Source: Ypsolopha sequella (lineage: Eukaryota > Arthropoda > Insecta > Lepidoptera > Ypsolophidae). From it: 64,000 nucleotides of DNA. The position numbers and the translations under genes were made by a program. Each line of letters opens with the position of its first letter. Position 1 is the first letter of the stretch. This document shows, piece after piece, positions 41,492 through 51,520 of this stretch. The DNA lies in the NCBI GenBank assembly GCA_934047225.1, contig OW204010.1, forward strand, positions 3,004,794 through 3,068,793. The letters run 5' to 3'. The notes beneath the pieces are model-generated. The model searched no databases. It saw only the letters and a list, made by a program, of their open reading frames with translations, and was not told the DNA's origin.

Positions 41492-41558
41492 CCTCCCATC
41501 GCAAAAGAAAAAAAAAACGAATACAAGTTTTTTTTTTTTATACATAACTAAATAATGA

Positions 41559-44500
41559 TTATGAGTTATATAATTTAGTCCTATTTTTATGAACGGTTTC
41601 AACTTTACCATCTTTTAAAATTTTTACATTTACATCCAAATCTTCAATTACTAAATATGGGCCTAAAAATATGCTTTGTGTTTTGTCACCCGATGGGTTT
41701 CGCAAAAGAACTAAACTATCTTTCTTATAATAAACTGGGTAAATATTCTTATCATAATTAGATTTTCTTATAATTTTACTGTTATATAAATTTTCTCTTG
41801 CATCTTTATGGGCAAGCTGTAACCTATACTTAAGTTCTAACGGATAACTACTATGATTATATAAAGGTTCTACAATATTATTGGTAAGATTTGATGGCAT
41901 ATTGCAAATTTTACCAAACACTAATTCGTGTGGTGTATATTTAGTTTCTGAGTGAACCGTATTATTGTACGCAAAGCACCAATATGGTAACCAACTACTC
42001 CATTGATCAGGCTTATTATTGGACATTATCCGCAAGTACGCACCCATTGTTTTATGAGAGTTCTCCAGTGCCCCTATGCTCTCGTGATGATAAGCTGTTG
42101 AGCTAATTTGGGTAATATTTAAAAGTTTACATACCTCTTTCATTGTACTTGATAAAAACTCTGATCCTCTATCGGTTGCAATTTCCCTCGGAATACCATA
42201 CCTTAGCACACAATTTTCAACAAAGGCTCTTGCTACACTTACTGTGTCCTTAGTTTGAAGAGGGTAGGCTTCAACATACTTTGTCAGGTCACACTGCAAT
42301 GTTAAAATGTAGGCAAATTGATTTATGTCTTTACCTATAGGACCAACGATGTCCAGATAAACCTTATCAAAAGCAGACTCAGCGGTTGTTGTGACTACCA
42401 GTGGCTGTTTAGTATTTACACAATATTTTTGTTTTTGACATTTGTCACATTTTAACACAAATTCCTTAACATCCTTTTCTATTGTGGGCCAATAATAATA
42501 CCTTTTAATATTATTGACCGTTCTCCTAATGCCTGCATGGCCACTTGTAGGCAATAAGTGAAAATCATTAATAATGACACGTCTATCGTCGACATTATTT
42601 ATTTTCTGTACTCCCTTTATTATACATATACGTGGTCCGGACCAATTGGGAGTCTTTTTTATTTCTTGGGTTAACCCTTTCATAAATCTTTGATTTTCAT
42701 CATTAAATAGTATGCATACTTCATTTACTTTTATCTTTTGACAAAATAATCCAAATTCTTTCACAAGAACGGCTCGCGTTGCAAATGATGAAGAATAAGG
42801 ATTTAAATAAATAGTCGACGTGGATGGTACAAACGAAAAATAATTATTTTCTTCCGAAATCATATTATTATCTTTAAACTCATCGAGTTTTATTTCAGAT
42901 ATTAAATTAAAGTCGGTAGAATTATTCGGTTTCCTCAAGATTTCCACAATTCTTGGGTGATCAGTCCTCGAATTAGTGGGAATATTATCGGAGATCGAAG
43001 AATTCGTACATTGATTTGTTCTATTCTCTTCATCTTGTATTATTTTCTTTTGTGCTCTTGTCATAACATGCATAACTGCCTCATTCATCTCTTTTAACTG
43101 CTCCGAAGTAATAACGATTCGCGACAATGCATCTGCAGCTGCATTATTGCATCCTTTCAGATATTCTACTATAAAATCGTATTCCTCTAAACATAATCTA
43201 AATTTCAGCAACCTACTTGATGGATCGCGCATATTAAACAGATATACCAGAGGTTTGTGATCCGTTTGAATCTTGAATCTTCTTCCGTACAAGTAAGGTC
43301 GGAAGTACTTTACACTCCATACTATAGCCAAAAGTTCTTTCTCTATGGTAGGATAATTTTTCTCAGCCTTATTAAGTCCTCTACTGGCATATGCTACTGG
43401 CCGTCCATCAGTGTTACAAAGCACGGATCCTACTGCCAGCTGCGAGGCATCCGTTTGCAAAATGAATTCATTATCACTTGAAAAGATTGGATATTGAAGA
43501 ATAGGGGGGCTGCCTAAAGCACATTTGAAATCTTTAAATGATTTTTCACATTCCTCGGTCCAAATAAATTCTAAATCTTTTTTACAAAGATTATTTAACG
43601 GTGCTGCTCTCTGTGCAAAATGAGGAATAAACTTACGATAATAATTTGCAAAAGCTACAAATCTTTTTACATCATCACAGTTTTGAGGCCTAGGATACTT
43701 TTTTAAAATTTCAATTTTTGCTGGGTCAGGTAATATACCTTCTTGTGACACAATATGTCCTAGGTACAGAATCTCCTTTTTTAAAAACACACATTTGGCA
43801 GGATTTAATTTCAAATTGATTTTTCTAAGTCTACCCAAAATATCCATTAAATTTTTGTTATGTTGATCTAAATTTCTGCCAAAAACCACTAAATCGTCAA
43901 GATAAACCAGGCACTTCTCGTAGTTAAGGCCTGACATCGCTACTGTAATCATGCGTGAAAATGCAGATGGGCTAGTTTTTAAACCCATTGGTAATCTTTT
44001 CATCTGGTATTGGTTGGTGCTTGTTGTAAAAGCTGTGTACTTTCTACTCTGTGGATCAAGCTCTACTTGATAATATCCTTGAAAAAGGTCTAAATGACTA
44101 TAGTACATGGCACCAGAAAGAGAATCTAAAATATCTGCTATATTGGGCAACGGAAACTTGTCGTCTTGAATTTGGTTATTAAGTTTACGGTAATCAATAA
44201 CTATGCGCCATTTCTTTTCTCCTGTGGCGTCTACTTTTTTTGGAACTAATAACAATGGACTCGACCATTCACTACGCGATTCTTCAATTATGTTGTCTTC
44301 TAACATTTTACTAATTTGCTTTTCTATTTCTTGTTTTTGGGAATGTGGGAGTCGATATTGTTTTGTATAAACGGGACTGCTATGCGGTTTTAGTTGAATA
44401 GACTGTTGATATATTTTGGTACTTGTCAACTTATCCCCCTCTAAAAAGAAAACGTCTGGAAATTTAGCACAAATATTTTCAATTGATATTTTCTCTTCTA

Positions 44501-45236
44501 AAGTCAGTTGATTAAAATTCAAAACCGAAAACAATTTCTTCACGCGCTCTGCGTTTATTAAAGGCCTATTAAAATTACAAACTTCATAATCCCTTAAGGG
44601 AGTTGTAATTAATACAAAATAGCTTAGGCAAACCTCTGTATCTTTTGTATTTAAAATCTTAATTGGAATCTTACCATTTTTTGGTCTCGATACCATATTA
44701 GCAATAAACACACCCTCACTTAATTCTTGAGAATTGACTACGCAATCTTCTGTCCTATTCGTTTGAATATAATGAATGGATTCACTACGTGGGAGTACTG
44801 TCAAATAAGACTGGTTTCCTATTTTGGATAACTCAAAATTAACTATTATGTCATTTCCTGAATCACTACGTAGTTTTAAAGTATTCAGTTCGAAATTCAA
44901 AATTCCATTAAAACGCCGAATAAAGTCTAAACCTAAAATTCCATCCGTCTTGCAAGGTAAATTTTTGAAAACATAAAACTTGTGTTTGAATGTTTCACCT
45001 TTAGAAGATAATTCTAGATAAACAAACCCATCCGAGATTATATTTCCACCTATACCTTTAACGCTCATCTGTTCTGATTGAATTGTAATGTTAGCATTTT
45101 TTAATTGTTGATACTTCACGGCACATATGGACGCACCGGTGTCAAGTAACCAGCTATATTGATGTTCGTCAACACTAAAATGTATCTTGTTGACATTGTC
45201 ACAATAGTTTATAAAGTTAGCCTCGAAAAAAATGAT
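41559..45236 (-). CDS. Gypsy Pol (protease, RT, RNase H, integrase), intact
   Basis: The open frame begins after a stop at 45237-45239, overlapping the end of gag, and has no ATG before the protease, so it is presumably made by frameshifting. Protease motif WLLDTGASIC lies just upstream of VKYQQLK. RT has YLDDLVVFG near codon 405 after 45119; RNase H has LQTDASQLAVGSV and TDHKPLVYLF. Integrase has a zinc region (HAGIRRTVNNIKRYYYW ... CDKCQKQ) and catalytic contexts YLDIVGP, TDRGSEF and GALENSHK. It ends with a GPY-type module (LGPYLVIED). Everything needed for reverse transcription and integration appears intact. It belongs to Ty3/gypsy; the clade is not certain. Confidence 0.93.
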   Translation of the reverse strand: MIFFEANFINYCDNVNKIHFSVDEHQYSWLLDTGASICAVKYQQLKNANITIQSEQMSVKGIGGNIISDGFVYLELSSKGETFKHKFYVFKNLPCKTDGILGLDFIRRFNGILNFELNTLKLRSDSGNDIIVNFELSKIGNQSYLTVLPRSESIHYIQTNRTEDCVVNSQELSEGVFIANMVSRPKNGKIPIKILNTKDTEVCLSYFVLITTPLRDYEVCNFNRPLINAERVKKLFSVLNFNQLTLEEKISIENICAKFPDVFFLEGDKLTSTKIYQQSIQLKPHSSPVYTKQYRLPHSQKQEIEKQISKMLEDNIIEESRSEWSSPLLLVPKKVDATGEKKWRIVIDYRKLNNQIQDDKFPLPNIADILDSLSGAMYYSHLDLFQGYYQVELDPQSRKYTAFTTSTNQYQMKRLPMGLKTSPSAFSRMITVAMSGLNYEKCLVYLDDLVVFGRNLDQHNKNLMDILGRLRKINLKLNPAKCVFLKKEILYLGHIVSQEGILPDPAKIEILKKYPRPQNCDDVKRFVAFANYYRKFIPHFAQRAAPLNNLCKKDLEFIWTEECEKSFKDFKCALGSPPILQYPIFSSDNEFILQTDASQLAVGSVLCNTDGRPVAYASRGLNKAEKNYPTIEKELLAIVWSVKYFRPYLYGRRFKIQTDHKPLVYLFNMRDPSSRLLKFRLCLEEYDFIVEYLKGCNNAAADALSRIVITSEQLKEMNEAVMHVMTRAQKKIIQDEENRTNQCTNSSISDNIPTNSRTDHPRIVEILRKPNNSTDFNLISEIKLDEFKDNNMISEENNYFSFVPSTSTIYLNPYSSSFATRAVLVKEFGLFCQKIKVNEVCILFNDENQRFMKGLTQEIKKTPNWSGPRICIIKGVQKINNVDDRRVIINDFHLLPTSGHAGIRRTVNNIKRYYYWPTIEKDVKEFVLKCDKCQKQKYCVNTKQPLVVTTTAESAFDKVYLDIVGPIGKDINQFAYILTLQCDLTKYVEAYPLQTKDTVSVARAFVENCVLRYGIPREIATDRGSEFLSSTMKEVCKLLNITQISSTAYHHESIGALENSHKTMGAYLRIMSNNKPDQWSSWLPYWCFAYNNTVHSETKYTPHELVFGKICNMPSNLTNNIVEPLYNHSSYPLELKYRLQLAHKDARENLYNSKIIRKSNYDKNIYPVYYKKDSLVLLRNPSGDKTQSIFLGPYLVIEDLDVNVKILKDGKVETVHKNRTKLYNS

Positions 45237-46416
45237 TCATCTGATTAATACTTGCACTTTCTGGGTGGTCTCGGTTTGAATTTACTGGGTGGTCTGTTGA
45301 TACCACGTTGACCTGTTCTCTAGAGGAAAAACCACGCCCGCGGTTTTGATACCTACCGTGATAACTTGCTCCTCCGAAGTTTCGCCCTCGATTAAACCCT
45401 CTGTTAAATCCTCGATTGAATCCACGATGGAATCCATGATTGATTCCACGATTTCCGGTAAAATTTCCCCGGTTGGAATTCTGATTTCCTCGTTGATAGA
45501 ATGATCTGCCTCTGTTATTAAAACTAAACTTACCTCGTCTCATTTCAAAAACCTGGGGATTGGACGCAAAAGACTGCTCCAACTCTTCATCCTTTGCCGC
45601 TCGAATAACATCCTTCAAGGCTAGGTAGTTACGGGCTGCTAAAATAATACTTAAATTACGGTTTCGCAAGCCGTCCGTGAAACGTTTTATCGCCAATTTT
45701 TCATTCAACGGTTTTAAAACCCTGTATGAATTTTCGTCACCGTCGGCTTGGGAAATCGTCAAATTAACGAATAAATCCTCGAGTTTCTTGCCAAATTCTT
45801 CTAATGACATGTTTGTCTGGGTAATTCTATTGAGTTCTGCGTGTAGAGCATTACTAGATTTTTTCGTAAGTAAATGATTTTTCATGTCTAATAAAAGCGC
45901 TTGGCACGAAGTGTACGATTTAGCCATCCTCAATTTGGCACTTTCCGACAAACGTGTTTTTAACACAAAATTTATTAAAACATTTTGACTTTCTTTCTCT
46001 ATCATGGAACTATACAGCTCTATGCCATCAATTAAATTTTTTGTTATCTTTTCATTTCCGTTCATTACAGGTAATAAAGAAACTGCTGTTCTTAACTCAA
46101 ATTTCTCCATATTGCTTTTTGTTACAACACTCACACTTTTGCTACAAAAAACCTCAATTTGACTGTACAAGGTATCTATTTTTACACATAATTCCTTGAT
46201 TACTGAAATATCAGACCCTTTAATTTCTTCTTTTTCAATTTGTTGATTAATTAACTCTGAAGAAGAAATATAGTCTTTATAAATTAAATTCGCTTCAGCA
46301 AATTTTTCTTGTAAAATCTTATCAGTTCTCTTGGTTTGATTTAATTTAAATAAATTTTCCTTAAGATTCTTTATCCTATTTAATATTTCATTAAGTTCTT
46401 GCGTCATAATAAACAA
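45217..46416 (-). CDS. Gypsy Gag with an RG-rich tail and no zinc knuckle, intact
   Basis: A 399-residue Gag. Residues 1-90 are helical and charged; 90-290 form the capsid-like region (ELRTAVSLLPVMNGN, LDMKNHLLTKKSSNALHAEL, LKPLNEKLAIKRFTDGLRN). The C-terminal ~100 residues are built from Arg/Gly/Asn/Phe repeats (GFHRGFNRGFNRGFNRGRNF), an RGG-like RNA-binding tail, with no Cys-His knuckle. It ends NQMNHFFRG at 45217, overlapping the pol frame by about 20 nt at a run of seven T residues in the sense strand (45226-45232). Switching to pol there needs a +1 (or -2) shift. Confidence 0.9.
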   Translation of the reverse strand: MFIMTQELNEILNRIKNLKENLFKLNQTKRTDKILQEKFAEANLIYKDYISSSELINQQIEKEEIKGSDISVIKELCVKIDTLYSQIEVFCSKSVSVVTKSNMEKFELRTAVSLLPVMNGNEKITKNLIDGIELYSSMIEKESQNVLINFVLKTRLSESAKLRMAKSYTSCQALLLDMKNHLLTKKSSNALHAELNRITQTNMSLEEFGKKLEDLFVNLTISQADGDENSYRVLKPLNEKLAIKRFTDGLRNRNLSIILAARNYLALKDVIRAAKDEELEQSFASNPQVFEMRRGKFSFNNRGRSFYQRGNQNSNRGNFTGNRGINHGFHRGFNRGFNRGFNRGRNFGGASYHGRYQNRGRGFSSREQVNVVSTDHPVNSNRDHPESASINQMNHFFRG

Positions 46417-46778
46417 TATATAAACCCATTATTACTACTGAACCCTGAAATAACGATTCTTTACTTAATTCATAAAGCTTAATTAAAAGAAATGAAAAAA
46501 TAATTTTTCGTTTTAGTTACACTAATCAAACAATTCTGAAACTACTTCTATGAACAGAATAAGGACGTACAACTAACACATCTGTATATGGTACGGAATG
46601 TCAAAGCTTACCTAATCGGTCACCGCATATCGTGTTCGCTCGGTCTCGCGACACTTTTAAACACTGTTTGAAGCACACTTTATTAATTGTCACCAAAATG
46701 TTTCGAAATTGTCACCAAAATGTTAAACTTTAACGAACGTTCAAACCTCTTTTTATAACGATGATTTATAGAAGCTTC
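46417..46778 (-). other. Spacer between the small ORF and gag of the gypsy element
   Basis: 362 bp without a coding frame. Contains an 18-bp motif, AATTGTCACCAAAATGTT, directly repeated about 24 bp apart near 46690-46725. Its role is unknown; it could serve translation or splicing between the upstream ORF and gag. Confidence 0.5.
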
Positions 46779-47057
46779 CTACACGTCTTCTGGGTTCTGT
46801 ATGGCTTCACGTCGACGTAGAGACTTCCTCATCGAGTGGTGGTTTATCTCTCGACGCATCCACTGGGTATGGCATTTCCGGTAAAAAATTAAAAACGTCA
46901 TACAGCATCCGCAGCAAAACATCACCATGATCAACCCGAGAAAAATCGTTGTCATCCCGAGGTGGAGTTGCATTTGCTCCACTGCTGCACCATTGGAGCC
47001 TCCGGCTCCCGCATTTTGTGCGATGATGACCTCCTCTTTGGATTGTGGTTTACCCAT
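46779..47057 (-). CDS. Small single-pass membrane protein ORF upstream of gypsy gag
   Basis: A 92-residue ORF located between the 5' LTR and gag. The preferred start (47055-47057) gives MGKPQSKEEV, closely like the N-myristoylated starts of neuronal calcium sensors (MGKxNSK), with Gly2 and Ser6; an upstream in-frame ATG at 47094-47096 would add 13 hydrophobic residues. A Gly/Ala/Asn linker (15-25) leads to a transmembrane segment (about 36-58) containing a CCGCC cluster (48-52), a candidate palmitoylation site. The 34-residue C-tail is strongly basic (WMRREINHH, MRKSLRRRE) and predicted cytoplasmic or RNA/lipid-binding. I recognise similar small ORFs from other insect gypsy-type elements only vaguely; no function is known to me. 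It is not an envelope glycoprotein: it is too short, with no signal peptide, glycosylated ectodomain or furin site. Confidence 0.78.
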   Translation of the reverse strand: MGKPQSKEEVIIAQNAGAGGSNGAAVEQMQLHLGMTTIFLGLIMVMFCCGCCMTFLIFYRKCHTQWMRREINHHSMRKSLRRREAIQNPEDV

Positions 47058-47157
47058 TTTTAGGTAAAAATAAAAAATAAACTTCACTAAAACCACACTA
47101 CATGACTTTTTGCACGTTCACTTAACATGACTCTCACAATCCTGGCATGGGTCGCCA

Positions 47158-47320
47158 TGAATTGAAAGACAAAAGTAATTCAGTAATTTACGTATATTGT
47201 CCGAAATAGAATGCCCATCTGATCTACAGTGATCGTTCCTATATATGATCTTACACTATCCTTACATGGCTAACGCATACAATATTAGTACACTTATTGG
47301 TGTGCTCTACGCACACTACA
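47158..47320 (-). repeat. 5' LTR of the young gypsy element
   Basis: 163 bp, identical to the 3' LTR. Directly inside it the sense strand reads TGGCGACCCATGCCAGG, the primer-binding site candidate. Confidence 0.95.
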
Positions 47321-48584
47321 GCGCCGGCACAAATTAGGTACCTACGGCCAGAAAAAAAAACTGACCGACTGACTAACATATCAACGCACAGCCCAAACCG
47401 TTAGGTCTAGAGATTCTAAATTTGGCAAGTAGGTTCCTTTAGAGGTTTAGGGGTGCACTAAGAAAGGATTTTTCAAAATTCACCCCCTAAGAGGGTGAAA
47501 TGGGGGTCCAAAGTTTGTATGGGGAAACAAGAATAGTTAGACTATTTTATTCGAAACTTCACAGTAGTACTCTTATCAATAAATAAGTAAATACGTGTTT
47601 CAGGTTTTTTCAGAATTCAACCCCTAAAAGGGGGAAATGGGGTAACAAATTCTGAAAATCAACATGGGTATCGTTTGAATGGTTTATCGAGTCGCTGATT
47701 ACGAAAACAATAACGATTTCTAAATCCAACGTAGTGGACGCGTAATACTATCATCCCCTGTTGGGGTGCGATGGGGTTTAAATGTTGAAATGTGTAAATA
47801 TCAATATGGGTGTCGTTTTTATGGTTTGTTGGGACGTTTATTATGAAAATGGCATCGATTTTGCAATTTAATATAGTGGACATAAAAATTCTTGAAAGCA
47901 TGTATGCCAGAGCAAATCGGCTGTAACCGACGACAGACAGCTAAGTGATCCTTTTAGAGTTCCATTTTTTCCTTTTGAGGTACCTATCTATATATCTACA
48001 ATATATCTATCTATCTATCTATCTGTCTATCTATCTATATATATCCCAGCAAAATATCTTTGGAACGTAAGGTGGTAAATCCTTAGGGGTTGGAACTTGG
48101 GGTGCCAAAAAAGCTTTTTTGACGGCCTGTATCTCCCAAACAGCTGGAGTTAGACCCATGTTGATGGATGTCTAGGAAAAGGTCTTGACGAGAGCTACCT
48201 GCCAAAAGTGTCAAAAATTTACAGGCCCGTATTTCCTAAACGGCTGATGCTAGAACCATGTTCATGGTACTCTAAGAAAAGGGCTCGGCGAGGTCTAGAT
48301 GACCCAAAAAAAATGAAAGTTTGTATGAAAGTTCTTTATTATAAAGTTCGTCTGTTTCGAAGTTAGGATCTTTAAATTATGTGTTTAGACTGACAATTGA
48401 AAATTACTTTATACGTGTCTCAGCGTTTGTGATAAATCCAACCCCGAAGGGGTGAAAAGGGGAATGAAGTTGTCTTTGGAAAGTCATTTTTCAAATTTAG
48501 TCATTTTACTTTGAAATTGAAGTTCAAAGTAAAATGACTAAATTTGTTATTTAGGATATCCGTATGTCCGTCCGTATAAACGGG
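47321..48584. repeat. Repeat-rich spacer with hairpin motifs, a microsatellite and a palindrome
   Basis: No gene. Four short C-run/G-run hairpin motifs of the CACCCCCTAAGAGGGTG type occur near 47484, 47620, 47750 and 48440. A (CTAT/TATC)n microsatellite occupies about 48000-48045. A diverged tandem pair of about 120 bp lies at 48118-48300 (both containing a CTGTATCTCCCAAACAGCTG-like strip). A perfect 23-bp-arm palindrome with a 7-bp loop is at 48493-48545. Confidence 0.7.
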
Positions 48585-48756
48585 AGACTCGGTAAGTGGT
48601 CAAGACCAAGGTTCAATGACCCTTTTAGTGAAGAACACAAAATAAAATTTGTGCCCTATACTAATTTAAGAATAACTCCCAGTCAATTAGTATAGGAAAC
48701 CTATTGTTTTTGTTGTATTTTTTCTCAAAAAGGGTCACTGACCACTTACCGAGTCT
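48585..48756. mobile_element. 172-bp MITE-like element with 18-bp terminal inverted repeats
   Basis: AGACTCGGTAAGTGGTCA at 48585-48602 is repeated inverted at 48739-48756. It has no coding capacity and an AT-rich interior. No convincing target-site duplication is visible, so the superfamily is not assigned. Confidence 0.6.
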
Positions 48757-48867
48757 TGAGTATGTATTTTTGGCTATATAATTAGAAGTGACCTAATGTA
48801 TGTATCTCACAAATATTGCAAGTATTAGGAGTGTGTTTCGCAAGTACTTTCTAAATCCAATAAAAGA

Positions 48868-51431
48868 AAACGCGCGAGGCGATCGTCGACGGAGTGCTGC
48901 AGATCTCATGTATTGACCATGTGTGGGTGCGCCGGCGCAGAGCGACACGCGCTCACGCACACATGCTCACTTGCAAGTTATCGGATCACCACATGGTAGG
49001 AATCAGATTACACCTTTTGCCGGACGATAACAACCCGGATGCAACCGCAACAAGGTATGCGATATCTAATAAATTAGTTAAAGAAAAGTTGGATCTGTTA
49101 GACTGGGATGAGTTATCGTCGATCGAGTGTCCCATTACATTGTATGAAAAGCTCGCTTTATTGTTTGGCAACATCTATAATGAAGCGACTATTGAAATAA
49201 AACAAAGCAGTAAAAGAGACTCTAAACCTTGGATAAATAAGCAGTTAGTTAAAATGATCGAACGAAGAGATGAGTTGTTTAGAACGTGGAAAAAGTTTCC
49301 TTATAATATGAATCATAGATTAGAGTACACGCGATACAGAAATAAAGTAAATAAAATTATAAATGATGCCAAAAATAGGTATAGACAGGAGGAACTTAAA
49401 AAATGTGATGGTGATTTTAGAAAAATTTGGTGTAGCATTAATAAGTGGCCGGGTCGAAAAAAAAGTAGTCTGGATAGTACCGTGATGAAATACTTAGGAA
49501 AAACAGACAATGTACAAAATATCTGTAATAACTTCTCAAAAACATTTACCCAAGAAATTCAAAGTATTAAGCATAACCGTAATAAAAAGTTTTTAGACCG
49601 AAATACCTACATTAATAAAAGTGATGTGTCTTTTAGATTTAGGAAGGTAAGTGCATATACAGTTGAAAAAATAATTGATAAACTGAGCTGTGAAAAGGCA
49701 CCCGGTATAGACAAAATTAGGGTTCAAGATATAAAATATGTAAAAACAGGTATAAGTAAAATTCTAGCGAAATTTATAAACTTATGCATTAATGAAGGTA
49801 TATATCCTGATACGCTAAAAAAGGCATTAATAAGACCGATATTTAAACAAGGTAGCCATTTGGAATATACAAATTACAGGCCCATTGCTATCTTGTCAGT
49901 CATCAATAAAATTATAGAAAAAGTTATTATAAAGCAGGTTAGCACCTTTTTAGAACAACACGATGTATTATCACAAGCCCAACACGGGTTTAGAAAAGGT
50001 CGAAGTACGGCAACGGCCCTCGCTCAGTTTACAAATTATGTTAATACGAATCTTGGCGGTGGGAAGCAGGTACTAGCCCTATTTATAGATTTTAAAAAAG
50101 CGTTCGACACTCTGGATCATGAGCAACTATTACAGGCCATGGATGAATGCGGTATCAGCGGGCCCACTAATCAGTGGTTCCGTAACTATCTGACTAACAG
50201 AACTTTACGCACAACCATTGGTGGGACGGCTGGATCCGAGGCATGTGTCAACTTGGGGGTACCGACTGGGTCTGTGTACGGGCCAGTCGGCTACGTAATG
50301 CATGTGAACAGCGTGCCGAACGTGGTACATAACTGTCAGGTATACATGTACGCGGACGACATGTGCCTGCTTTACGCCGGTCAGGATATGGCAGACATGG
50401 TCAGCAATGTACAGGTGGACTTTGAAAATATATCTAAATGGGCACATGATAATGGAATTATTTTAAATATCGATAAAACTTAAATGTATACATATATATT
50501 CTCCATATAATAAAAAAGCCAAAAAAATTTGCTCTTCGGAAATAAATATAATAGGTCACATGTATGAATGCTTTCACAAAAATAAACAAACATGTACTTG
50601 TAAGAGTATACAACTTGTAGAAAAATTTAAATATTTGGGCTTATTAGTTGACAAACACTTTAATTGGAGGTTACATATTAATGAAGTAAGCAATAGATTA
50701 AGATCAGTACTCGGCCAATTCTACCACCTGAACAGGATATTAAATAAACGCACCCTGTACATTGTTTACCATGCTCTTGCTGACTCATTGCTAAGTTACG
50801 GCTTAACTTCGTATGGACTTACCTTTAAAACTTATTTAGACCAAATAAAACACTTACAAATAAGAATATTAAAATATTTAGTGGATAAAAATACAAAAGA
50901 GAAATGTAAAGGTGAGTATGATAAGTTATTTTTAGTTTGTAAGATCCTTCCTGTTCACTGTAAAGTTAAATACTTAATTGCTTTAGATTCATATTTCACT
51001 CAAGACTATAAAACCCTAGCAGAACACCGCCATTACACTAGATCTGTTAAGAAAGGTACATTGACACAGCCATCAGCAAAAAATTATTACGGGGAAAGAA
51101 CTAGACAGTACTTGACTCCGAAGCTATGTAACAGCTACCCTCTCTTGCTGGATAAAAACAAATTAAAAATAAGCACTATTAAACCAAAACTCAAAAGTAT
51201 ATTGTTAAAATTAAAATAATAAACAGGTAGATAATTAATGTACTCGTAGATTGTAAATTGCGATTTTGCTGTATTCGTAGTTACATTAGTTAGACATAAG
51301 TAAATACCCGGAATTATATAAGCGCTTCGCCAACAAACTGTATTGCAGTTTGGCGATCTTTGTAAAATTTTATAAAATGTATTATTATAAAAATAAACCA
51401 AATAAAAAAAAAAATAAAAAAAAAAAAAATA
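48868..51431 (+). mobile_element. 5'-truncated LINE with A-rich tail
   Basis: Starts within the endonuclease domain (about 48876) and ends with an A-rich tail at 51391-51431. The coding part is described separately. 5' truncation with a 3' A-rich tail is the normal product of target-primed reverse transcription. Confidence 0.88.
48894..51219 (+). pseudogene. LINE ORF2: endonuclease end, RT and C-terminal domain, one frameshift
   Basis: First piece, 529 codons to 50483: SCIDHVWVRR and SDHHMVGI are the closing motifs of an APE-type endonuclease. A linker (SKPWINKQLVKMIERRDELF) and RT follow with KAPGIDKI, NYRPIAILSVINKIIE, QHGFRKGRSTATAL, LFIDFKKAFDTLDH and the active site YMYADDMCLLY. The frame breaks near 50480 and resumes at 50560-51219 with YLGLLVDKHFNW, LSYGLTSYG and a C-terminal thumb-like region. 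The Jockey/CR1 supergroup fits best. The enzyme would nick DNA and copy its own RNA; this copy lacks the endonuclease N-terminus. Confidence 0.9.
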
Positions 51432-51520
51432 GAAAATGAGTGTTTTAATGTCCATAAAAATTTAAGGGATGAGTTAATGTTCTTTCATCTTGCGGATGCA
51501 CTCCTCTCATGTAAGGTACA

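Larger units (their letters stand above)
41329..47320 (-). mobile_element. Full-length, recently inserted Ty3/gypsy retrotransposon
   Basis: A 5,992-bp minus-strand element. The two 163-bp LTRs (41329-41491 and 47158-47320) are identical by eye, and a GCGC duplication flanks the insertion (41325-41328 and 47321-47324). It carries three open frames: a small membrane-protein ORF, gag and pol. A TGGCGACC... primer-binding site abuts the 5' LTR (8-base match to tRNA-Arg-type sites) and a short purine tract (GATGGGAGG) abuts the 3' LTR. No premature stop is seen in any frame, so this copy is plausibly active. Confidence 0.95.

Noticed and set aside
46779..47096. Possibility that the small gypsy ORF is an envelope gene
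   Set aside because: Too short, located before gag, no signal peptide, glycosylation-rich ectodomain or furin site.
48000..48045. Regular direct repeats that might suggest a CRISPR array
   Set aside because: It is a tetranucleotide microsatellite without spacers; the window is eukaryotic.
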